Assembly (NCBI RefSeq): GCF_902459465.1
Contig: NC_047082.1
Coordinates: 1,054,001-1,118,000, forward strand
Origin: Asterias rubens
Taxonomy: Eukaryota; Echinodermata; Asteroidea; Forcipulatida; Asteriidae
Reading direction: 5' to 3'
DNA length: 64,000 nucleotides
In this document: positions 51,678 to 63,600 of the stretch, in pieces
Position numbering within the stretch: position 1 is the first letter of the stretch
Layout of the letters: every line of letters begins with the position of its first letter
Made by a program: the position numbers and the translations under genes
Notes under the pieces: model-generated
What the model saw: the letters and a program-made list of their open reading frames with translations, nothing else
What the model was told of the DNA's origin: nothing
Database searches by the model: none

Positions 51678-54600
51678 CTAATGGAGAGAAGAAAAAAATC
51701 ATACCTGTCACCGACGCCCAATTTCGTCAAGCTATTTAGTAGAAAATACTGCTTGAAAAATGTCCTAATAAGCAATACTTTTCTCTGCTTAGCAAGTTTT
51801 TGTGCAGGCTTAATGAAATTAGGCCCTGAGCAGAAAGAAGGCCATTTCATGTTAGTACTTTTACTCAAGTTTAGTGGCATATTGTGGCTGATTGTTCTAG
51901 CATACTGGACTTAAAGTTCTTGTGGCTGATTTATCCGACAGGCCTGCAGTTACACAGAGACCATGGAGGCCATGACCTCTGTTACCCTGGTCTTGGCCTT
52001 GGTGCCCCTTTGAAAATTCCCACAGACTTTTCCAATGGAAGTGCCCTTTGCAAAATGAAAATGGCCATGCCCTCTCAAAGATGAAGTTCCAGGCGTCATC
52101 AGAGTGTGGCTTTGAATCCTGATCATGACAATACTGTCTTTCAGAAAGACACTTAACCATAAATTGCTTCTCTTCACCAAGGTATCGATCGATCTTTTTA
52201 GTGTAACTGGACATTTTGCTGTTGGAGGAAAAAAAAGGACACTCTCTGAGGCCATGTCCGAATTAGCAGCAACAGCTAGAGCTGCGGCTAGAAGTCCGTG
52301 TCATCATGTGTTGAAGTAGAGGACGTCCTTAGCAACACACTTAGCAAGTCATAGCCGTAGCTGTAGGCATCAATTCAAATACTGCCTTAGTGACTTTTGA
52401 CTTACCATCCGGTGCCACTTGTGTGTTTCTTCTGACGACATTCCTGAGCCAGTTACCCTGGCCGAAAGGGTCGATGGAGCGAGCATCTGATGCAGCATCC
52501 TCCTCATTGTCATTGATGTAATCTCGAGCCTGAGCGCTACAAACTTTACCTGCACATTAGAAAACAAAAACATAAACAAATGGAGTTCAACTCGATGATG
52601 GTTAATAGGAAATTTAGGGGTCATAATTACCACTAGCCCACTAGCCCGGAACTACCAGATTAACAGCTGGGCTACTCATTTATCTAGTTTGATAGCCCGG
52701 CGGGCTAGTGGAAAATGAAATACTTTCGGTGACCAATTTGTGCCGTGACTCAAGACGTATAATGTGATTTTCAGGCTACCAAAATCTCATCAGAGCAAGA
52801 TACGTCACTTTAATTGTTTCTCTTCACCCAGGGGTATAAATGGGTACCTGCCAAGGTAGAGGTTGGTATTGTGTTTGAAAAAGCCTTTGTAGCGCTACGG
52901 CAGCCTGGGGCTGTATACTCCCCAGGGAGATGAGAAAGATAGGTGAGAACTACCAGGGCACCAAAGTAAAGCGCATTGATCCATTAGTGTGTAATGCGTT
53001 ATACAAGAACTCCGCAGTAGTAGAATTAAGCAAGACAGTTTCTCTTAGAACAAACTCTACCTGGCAAGTAAATAAGAACTAGTTTGTTAGATTTCCCACA
53101 GGGGTAATGAATATTAACTTTTATTTTAATTATTATTATTTATTATAATCACCTTTGTGTTTATACGCCGCCTTGCAGTAAGTGGCGAGCTTGGTGAAGA
53201 TATTGAGTGGCGCAGGTGTTGCTGACGACTTATTCATTTTACGGATCAGCTTGGCTCGGCCGAACTTCCACTCCACGTCGGACTGAGCCTGGATACGCTG
53301 GTACGTGTCACTCATCATAGCGATCAGTAAATTGATCAGAACAATCAACGTGACGATGAGGTACGTGCCAAACACAATCTTGATCAGAATTGTGGTGAAG
53401 GCTGGATTGCGATTGGTGCCCGGTAGGTCGTTCGGTTCCACGAGTCCAAAGAGCGAGAAGAAGAGAATATTGAATGTGTCGACCGGGGTCTGAATCGTCG
53501 TGTCGTTCACGTTGGCGTCTGGGTCGATTTTATACACTGGCTGGTAAACGGCGGAGAGATGCAACATGAAACCGACCAGGAATATAAGCAGGATGACCAT
53601 GAATCTCATCAAATCCTTCATGAGGTCTCGGATGATGATAGCCCACGGTCCGAAAAGGTGGTGGAAGGAAAGAAACTCCAGTAGAGCGGCGAACGAGAAA
53701 AGCAGACACCAGGCAAAGAGCTGGTTCCGAGCATAGATCAGGTTTAACCGTGTGGTGCCGGTGAACGGTATGGCGATAATATGTATCACGCAGGCCACCG
53801 CGGAGAATGCGAGTATGATCACACGTATCCACCCAAGACCCTGTCTGTCCCCGGGGTTCGTGATCTCCGAGATTAACATTCCTGTCAACCATGCAAGTAG
53901 CAGCCACTCATACCAACTGGGAACCAGCGACTCCGACAGGATGAAAGCTTCGATGAATGGCGTTACAACCGTCGTAAGACACAGCAGTGCGATCAGGTAA
54001 ATATGCGACACGAGGTAACCCATGAATTTGATGATGGGTAGTTTGTTGAAGCGACACTTGAGCGGCAAGGAGAAGAAGACCCAGATCGGGGGGAGGATGA
54101 TGAACACCAGGAAGAGGAGAAAGATCTTCCAGGAGGCCCACGTCAGACTCCCCATCCAGAGATCCGAGAGGTAGCGCTGCACTGACGGATGCGCCACAAC
54201 TTCCTTCTCCTCGCACTCGATTAGAATGTCCAAGAACGCAATCCCCCGGCTGTCCACCGATCTCAGAAGGTGACCGGCCGAACTTGTGCTCGCCGACACC
54301 GACAGCAGATCCACCGCCATGCATTCGCAAAAGGTACCTGCCTCGGTCAGGTCCCGCGCTCTCTCTTTCTCTCGCGTCGACTGCACACGAAAGTTCTTGG
54401 AGAGTTTTGCAGCTGTGTCGATAGGGGCGGGGGAGCGAAGAATAAATTCCTGGATGGACTCATTGTTGTTGTAGCGACCACAGACCATCAAGTCAAAGAC
54501 AAACTACAGAAAAAAAAGAAAACCAGACGTCAGATATCTGTGGTAAATGTAATGATCACAACCGTGGAAACTCTTTAAGTGTAAACAATTTCCAGAAGAT

Positions 54601-57600
54601 GAATTTTAATTTTTGCTTCTTTTGTCTTACTTGTCTTAAGTATAGACCCTGTGAGTATTTACAAGATGTTGCGGTTGCATTCAGCAGCCTTCTCTTGGCA
54701 ATAACTGGGTTCTTTTACCTGCATTACCTTAACTGCAGGAGTTAGAGTTTTTGAGTAAGAAATGTAAAAGCAAAATCCTATTATTAATGAAAAAGGTAGT
54801 TAATGGCCTGACGTTGCAACCCTAGCAGGGTCTTTCTTGAAGACTAAATGACAACACAACACACATGAACAGGTAAATTGTAACAGCTTTGTTGGAAGTA
54901 GGTGTGGCTTACACAAGACTTAAACTTCGCTCTTGATTTTTCTCAGGTAGGGGGCACGCTATGAGTCAATTTGTAATGGAACTTTGCAAAGGGTCTGACA
55001 GCAAAAGCACAGGGCACCACGGTAATTGCTGTGAGTGCTGTGGGTTATTTCAAGGCCAGCTCACAGTAGCATTAATGACACACTTATGAAAAGAAAAAGG
55101 ACAGGGGAAAAAAGAGAATCGGTTAAGAAGTGGAAGTATATACGAATGAGCTGTTACCTTTCTGTCTTCCATGAGGTGCTGCGTGTTATGATCTTTCTTC
55201 ATCAGAAAGCTGAGTACAGCAAGATGATTGGCCATGGCTGCGTAACAGATCGCTACGCGACCATCCTGATTGGATAAGAAAACAAAATGTGACTCAAGAT
55301 GTATTTCATTCATCGGGTTGGCTCAGTGGGTTCTTTATAACAGTGCTCTATAGCGAGGGGTGAGGGCATTTCTGCTAAGCAACGTACCTTTGTTTCAAAC
55401 TTTGGTGATGCTCCGCTTTCTATTAATAGCGTGACCACGTTGAGGAAGCCAGCCTTGGAGGCGAAATGAAGCGGAGTCCATCCATTCTGTAAGTAAAGGA
55501 AGAAACAAAATAAATGAGACTCGAGACCAGGGCCAAATTTCATAAAGCATGTAAGCATAAAAACTTTCTAAGCACGGACAAATCTAGCTCAACAGAAGCT
55601 GGCCAACAGCCAAAATTCCATAATGTTTTCTGCTGAACAGCTCTATGAAATTGGGCCCAGAGCCCAATTTCATAGAGCTGCTTAATAATTTTATGCTAAG
55701 CAACATTGAGCAGGACTACCAGTCAGAGATTATACATGTGACATGCTATTTTGGCTGGTAACCTTTGAAAAGATTTTTCTGCTAAGCAACACTGAGCAGG
55801 AAAAACAGTCACAGATTAAACACGTGACAAGAATATCCTTATGGCTTATTCATCTGGAGGTCGCATGAGCTCCAAATCCTGCTCTAGTGAATTTTTCTTT
55901 GTCGAACCAAAAATTTGTAATTTACTACGAATAACCTTTCTGATTCTTACCTTATCGAAGGAGTTAATATCCGACCCCTGACCTAGTAACAGAGACACCA
56001 TATCATAGTGGCCGTTCGCTGCGGCCAGATGGAGGCCAGTGCGCCCTCGCTTGTCCTTGACGTGCAACTGTGTGGTTGACTTGCTGAGGAGAAGACCAAC
56101 GACCGCCGTGTGTCCACTTTGCGACGCTAGATGCAGTGGGATAGTTCCCTGAGCAAAATCAAGGAGATAAGATTGTTACAACGAAGCACCCCCTCTGTTG
56201 ACAATAAAAAATCACACAAATTTATGAAACCCCTGTTCATCTGGCCCTATGCATTCCTCAAACCATCTCAACTTCTTAGGAATATGCAGCACCGCCAATA
56301 TGGGCGCAAAGGTTGCTAACGATTCACACCAACAATCTCTACCCTAGAAGGTACCCATTTACTCCTGGGTGAAGAGAAGCGATTATGGTCAAGTGTCTTG
56401 CCCAATGACAACATAGTTATGACCAGGATTCCCTACCCACAATCTCAAACCTAGCAGGTAACCCATTTACTTATGGGTGAAGAAAAGCAAGGTATGGTTG
56501 AGTGTCTTGCCCAAGGACTAGACAGGGATTCTAACAACTCCAATTAAATAGACCCCTTGTGACGTCACACGCTAAAAAAGGGCCCTCACTGGGGTCAAAA
56601 AGCACCCACACTGGGGTCAAAAAGCACCCACGCTGGGGTCAAAAAGCAAAAAGAATCGGCCAACATTTTTCATGTTTATGTTTATTTACTATTTGAGGGG
56701 AAGGGGGGGGGGGGCTGTGGGTAATGCATTATATGTCTTTGATTCCAGAGTGTTTACATACCAGTTCCTGTGTCGGCATGTCTGGTTGAACACCAGGGAA
56801 GTTGAGCAATAACCGTACCAGACCCTCATGGCCAGACTGTGAGGCCAGATGCAAAGGTGTCAAGCCATACTGTAAGAAAAACAACAAAAGAAAATAACCA
56901 GCACTGGAATAACACAGAGGCGGTGAAGGCAATGGCCTCTGTTGCCCTTGTCTTGACTTTCGTGCCCCTTCAAACATTTCCCATAGACTTAGGTTTTTCC
57001 AAATCAAGGCGACTTTTGCAAAATGAAATAACCCTGCCCTCTCAAATATTAAACTCTATGCCTGTTTTACGGAAATTAATTCAATTTTAACTAAAACAAG
57101 GCAAATGAGAAAAATCAGAAAGGGTTTGGAAGAAATGTGCATGCACTTACTACCTAAAAGTATTCTAAAATTAAAATAATGAGCTGTCCTCAGTGATTTG
57201 TTCTTTTTGCAGCTACAGTTAAAATTAGGTATCCAACTCTACATAGAAAGATCAGTTACACCATCCTTGTTTTTATAAATGCTAAGAATTATCGTAATAA
57301 AAAAACAATGTGTGTGGTTCGAACTGCCTCTAGCTGCCGGGCAACCTCGGCAGTCTAGTTGGTAAGACACTGCTCTAGAATTGCAAGAGTTGTGGGTTCG
57401 AATCCTACCCGAGTAACATGCCTGTGATATTTTTTCACAGGACTCGGGAAAGTACTGAGTATACAGTGCTAACACACATCAGTGTATGGGTAAAAAAAAC
57501 AAAATTAATATTCTTTATCCCCGATGCAAATTTAACAGCTATTAATGTGTGTGGTGTCTGGGTCAAAGGTAGCATCCTTCAAGCGACCATATCGTGGCTG

Positions 57601-60600
57601 CTGACATCAGCCTAGGAGAAAAAATTGCAAACACAACTAAAGACAACCCCCTAAAAGTCATTCACGAAAAGATTCAGTATTCAAATCCTACTTACATCAT
57701 GTACTGAGATCTCTTTCAGGTCCCCTGGCATTGAGGCCGGGGGCTCACTCCGTACCGTAGCAGGCACCTTGGTCAGCATCTCACGGACAAAGTCACTCTG
57801 ACCGTAGTGAGCGGCGATGTGGAGGGCAGTCAGACCTGTCTTGACGCTGGGCGCCTTCCAGGATACTTTACCCTTGAGGGCGTCCAGGACTGGCACATGA
57901 CCGTTCTTAGCGGCGAGGTGGATTGCCGTCATCCCATCCTGGCAAATCAAAATCAGAGCGTGATTAAATCTAAACAGTCCTGGGGTGGATTTCACAAAGA
58001 TTTAAGACTAGTCTTATCTCGAGTTACTCGTCCTAACTAATAGGACGAGACTAGTCTTAGCTCTTTGTGAAATCGACCAAAGAAAGTCAAACATTCTCAT
58101 TCTAGTGGAACCATTTCATTTGGGAAACTTGTGTCTATGAGTTGGATGTGCAAACTTACAGCATTTTCTTCTGTTGCTGATGCTCCGTTATTGATAAGAA
58201 CGGACACAACTTCCTGGTGGCCTCCTCCAGCAGCTAAATGCAAAGCAGTGGAGTCATTTGTCTGCAGAATAAAGAAATCACTAACACCATTTAGTAACTT
58301 ACATACAACATAATTGTATCAAGAACACAGCGTTTTAACTTAACACCCAAACTGTTGGTCTCTAATTATGCCGGATCTCATCCAAAGCATTATCAGTTTA
58401 TTTGTTTACAGTCCAACAGAATCAGACAAAAACAACTTGGGATTTTGATTGATTGGGTATGGTTAGGATTTTGATGGGTTGTGTATGGTTGTGTACGGTA
58501 AGGATTAGTGTCCGATAGTCCTACCTTATTTTTTGCAGTACAGACGCCGATCTTATTGAATCTTAGCAGCTCCTTGATGACAGCAACACTACCCTTAGAT
58601 GCAGCGATGTGACCACACGTAGATCCATCCTAACAAAAACAAACACAAAAAGTAAACGACATAGTAAAGTGAAGTTTGTCCCGAGCCAATATTGCTCATC
58701 AGGCTGGTGTTTATAGACCCCTTTCAATACGCGCTGCATACTCACAAGTGCCTATCCTGGGTGCAATTTTGGGAGTCAAAATCGTATACAAACATGCACA
58801 AAAGAGAGTTGACACCCAAAATTATGCGAAACGTTCGGAGGCACGTTCTGTATTGTGTAAGAAATCTACAGGTATGCTGAGGTCACGCGCACGTTTTTAT
58901 GCACAGAGAACAGCTATTGTCCAATGATCTGCCTCCTTTTTGAGAGTGTGACTTCATATGCAATGGGGATATATCCAGTTTCCTTGGCATTACACGACTG
59001 GACAGGATGCCAGTTTATAACTGGTTACTCTCCAGCTCTCGCCAGTACCCACTGTACTCCTGTATGGAGATTGTGACAAAGTGCCTCGCTCAAGGACACA
59101 AGTGTTGCATCTGATCAGGCCAAAAATTGAAACAACATTCTGTAAATTATAGAACTTGAGTCTAATAAAAGGGCCATATTTTGCTTGTTTGAGCATACAC
59201 GTCTTTCAAAAAAGTATGAAGGCAAACAAATCTTTTTAAAAAATAATTTAAAAATGAAAAAAAAAAGAAAAAAAAAATCAGGGGGAAAACACTGACACAT
59301 GTCTATGTTCTCCCTGTGTGATAGAGACTTACCGAGTTGGCCATTGTGACGAGTTCTGGTTTGTGCTTCAGGAACAGCTTGACAATGTCTGCATGATCAT
59401 TCTTGGCTGCCAGATGTAACGGAGTCTGTCCATGCTACACAAATACACAAAATGCAAAAATCAATTAGAACATGAATTCAGTTATAATACTACGAAAGAG
59501 TTCAGCTGTGCTGAATTCCTGCGAAACATTTACAGCGAAAACAGAGCTGTGTCTTCAAGTTTGCTTGAACTCACAAAGCATTCGCATGAAGTATGAACCC
59601 GCCTTTACTCAACACGCAAACTGCTGTGCTGTTTCCCAAACCTCAGGTTAGGCTTTTGGATCAAGCTTGTGCTCCGTCATCAACTTTGGAGCAGTGTACA
59701 TTTTGTATGGTGTTTCCAAAATCAAATAAAGTTCAGAACCTGCGCCAAGGTTTGGAAAAAAAACTAGACTCCGATTTGTGTGGTATGCCTTATCTTACTA
59801 GGATCCTTCCCCATTCTTACAAAAACCGAACACCATACAGTAGCCCGACATCCAGACTGTCGGACTCTGGTTATGGTGGAATGCCGATTCCATGTAAAGC
59901 ACCAGTCTTCAATCCAACAGAATCAAACAAACCCAACGTTGGAGTTTGATCAATCTTGAGGAGGGCGGGTTAGGCCAAAGAATTATGTAATACCTTTGCC
60001 CAGGGATATTATAAGCGCATTCCAGAAGAAATTGAAAGCGCATTCCAGAAGAAATTGAAGGAGTAAAGCAGTACGTTAAGAAGTTTTTTCTGAAGTGAAC
60101 GCAAAACAGCTGAATGATTATCCGAGGTGCTTTAATCAGCCCAGGGCAATACACAGTCAAGTTGATTTAATCGGCAGACAAGAAATCTTAGACAAGAAAG
60201 GGTGTTTTAAGCTTTGAATAAATATTATTTTTGACAATACTTGCTTTAGAAAAGAAAGGAAAGTATGTTTTATTGCAATTTAAATACATTCTTCCCAGTC
60301 TACGGTCTTCTCAGAATTATAAGTTCCTGTTGTCTTTGATCAATAAAATAGGTGATTTTCTGTAAAATTACCCTTGACGTGTGCCAGCATTGGTGCCGTA
60401 AGTGGCGATAACTCTATGCGTGCAGCAAATGCGCATGCGTGTGGTGCAATGACATACTAACAGAATATATAGCTTCAATGTAGGGTAGGAACAGAATACA
60501 TGCAGGCATTCCATGGGAAAGAGCGAAAGTAGTTCCATAGGAGAAATACAATTAATCATAGTTGCGATTGATTACTTACTGCAGGGGGGGAGGCTGTGTT

Positions 60601-63600
60601 ACAATTTCAATAGGGACAATGTTACTGTGCAAATATGCCTCACATTGTTGCTCTGACCAAATACATACTAAGACAGTGAAAGTCTTTTCTTACCAAGGCT
60701 TCCAGTACGTTTATTAATTCTTGTCGTGAAGTCAAGGACTCTCTGAAAAGCGAACTGTTAGAACGAGGCCCAATTTCATAGAGCTGCTAAGCACAACAAA
60801 ATTTGCTTAGCATGAAATTTTTGCCTTGATAAAAACACGATTACCAACCAAATTTCAACGTGATTTTCAGGCTAAGCAAACAACAGGTGAATACCAGTAA
60901 CAAGCAATATCAAACAAAATCATGGAAATTTGGTTGGTGATCCTGTTTTTACCAAGGAAGAAATTCATGCTAGGCAAATTTGTGTGCTTAGCAGCTCTAT
61001 GAAATTGGGCCCTGATCTTTTCAAAGCCAACAATCCTCTCAAAAGAAATTTAAAAATGGATTTACCCAAAATGGGTTCCTCACCTTCCGCCTCTGGAACC
61101 CCCGGTTCGAATTCCACCGGGGGAACTATATGGATTGGGTTTCAGTCCTTTACTGACTACATGGGTTTTAACTGGTCAGAATAATTCCCTTGGGGTTTTC
61201 CTCCCACATCTAAAACTTCAAATTCCTTCTATATTTTCTCTCTGCTGGGTTCTTAGTGGCTAGTATAGTAATCAAGTTCGCTTTTCAGAGAGTACTTGGC
61301 GTCACAAAATTTACCCTCCATTGTGGTTTATTATTTAAATTTGAATTCCTCAGACTACAGACAGTAGCTAATACGCATGTTTCAGGACAAGCTTTTGAGT
61401 AGATGCCAAACAACTTATATGTGTATTGAAAAATGGTACCAGGGTTTACTCATCTGGAGATTGCTGTACAAAAACATGCCTGAACCACGTGACATAGCAA
61501 CTATCTCTATAGTCTGAGGAAGTTAAATTTAAGCACTAACTTGCGACTAAGCAAGTCATTGTATTCAAATATAACTCTCACAATGGTTTATTATTTGGCT
61601 TACCACATACTGTACATGTTCATATTACATTAACATGCGTTCCATACTCTTTATATCAAGGCAGGTTTGAAGTGAAACAGACAAAGAAAGTTAAGATTTG
61701 ACTTCAGAGGGATGACAGTAGAAAGAGGTTATAAGACACGATGCAATTAACGACTAAAGAGATACATAAAGAGAGGAAAATGAAGGGCAGAATGAAATTA
61801 TTACTTGACAGTGAAATATATTTCTGCAAAGACAAACAAAGGGTTAAGACAATATGCAAATAACAAGGAACACAAAGAGAAACAATCAAGAAGGGAAGAA
61901 AGAGTGGCATGAAAACAATATTAAGTTGACAATGAAATACTATACATTTACAGGGAGAGACAAAATTTAAGTAACACCAAAAGAAAAGCTATAATACTAA
62001 GTGGAGAGACAATAACTACAAACATGACAAAGGAAGGTATGATGCATCTTTACAGAGGAAACAAAGGGAAGTAATCGACAACAAAAATAAAGTGAAAACT
62101 GTCCAGAAAGACAGGATCATTGAGAAAAGAACAATACAAAGAGAACAAAGCAGAAAACAATAACAAGTAGAAAATAATAGAAACAAAAATGTACAAAAAG
62201 CAGAACACAATGAAAAGGAGAAAATAACAGTAAAAGAGGAACAATTAAAAAGAACAAAAAGCAGAAAACAATGAAAAATAGCAACAAAAAAGTAGAGGAT
62301 AACAGAGAACAAATGGCAGAACAAAGGGCAGAACAAAGGTTGACAACAAAGGAAAACAACTGACTCATAGCTCCTATGGTTGTACTCACACTATCAACCA
62401 ATTTGGCCTAGACGTAGACGATGATGAAATGTAGATGAGGGATCAGCAATTGTTTAGGATGGACGGTTAGTTTACAATTAAGTTACAGAATAAATCATTA
62501 AACAAATGTGATGGATAGCACAACGATATTCAATGAATCATACACAGGGGTGGGATGAGATGAATGTAAACATTTTTTTGAATTATCACTTCTGGGTTCC
62601 TTCTTATTTTAGAACCTGCAAAAAATAGTTAGTGGCCTGACGTTTCGACCCTAGCAGAGTCTTTCTCGATGTCTAAAATCTTATTTTAGAACCTGTAACT
62701 ATAACTGGCCCTTGAACCAGCGTATATTGTGTTAATGCTTGTATGCTTCTATCAATACTTGCAAATAACTGGCCCCTGAACCTGCGTATATTGAGAAAAA
62801 CATTAAACGTATGCATTGTAACAATTTTCAACTTATTATGTGCAAAATTATTTTTTTAAGTTAAGCTGGACCCAATAGGAGCCATATTTCCAGTCCAAGT
62901 CGGTTAACTGAGTGCAAATTTTGTTTAGCTATACAAAATAGCTATACAAGATACTACAAAACTGGAAGCAATATGGATGTTTAAGTCGTCAGCCTGTTTT
63001 CACCTTCAAGCCTCAATTTCATCTCATTGACCTGTCTGGTTGGGGAAAACAAAATGGTAGTATCTTAAAGAAGAAATGTTTACCATGTCCGTGGCGTTGG
63101 AGTCCGCCTTCAGTTGCAGCATGGTCTCACAGACTTCGAGTTGGCCATTTTGAGCTGCTTGGTGTAGAGGCGTCTTCTTAGCCTGTGGAAGGAAGAAAAA
63201 GAAAGTTGACGCTATCGTAAAATCTTACAACCAACAATATTTGGTGTGAGGCGGGTGATGTGATGTTTAAGCAGGTTCTCAGCTTTCAATTGACGGATTG
63301 TGATCATCATCATCACTCCGTGTCATCTCGCAATTGCTACATTAACACGGAAGGTCGTTGGTTCAACTCCCGCTCCAGTCAATTTTTCTTTGTTCAAACC
63401 CAAACTATTATTACTGTTAAAAGATTGTCTCATATAAGATTGGTGTGCCCAAACTCTGGAACAAACTTCAGAAGCTTATCAGGGACACAACATATTTCAA
63501 AACATTCAAGACACTTCTGAAAGCCACCTTTTTAAAGGAGGCCTACCATCAATGACTATTTCTTTTCGCGTGACGGCGTAGCGCCTTTGAGAAAATCTTT

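Noticed and set aside
53500-54330. Antisense and shifted ORFs over the TRPN1 channel exon
   Set aside because: Shadows of the real 451-codon frame, without splice or domain support.
60700-60748. Possible extra TRPN1 exon (minus, cgcttttcag|AGAGTCC ... GCCTTG|gtaaga)
   Set aside because: Its 49 bp would break the frame, and joining 63084 directly to 59434 already gives the continuous SNATDM-HGQTPLHLAA sequence expected for TRPN. Probably chance splice-like sites.
62390-62415. Micro-exon-like segment with strong donor (gtgagt) in TRPN1 intron
   Set aside because: An 18-bp AKLVDS insert is unsupported by the family and would interrupt an ankyrin repeat.
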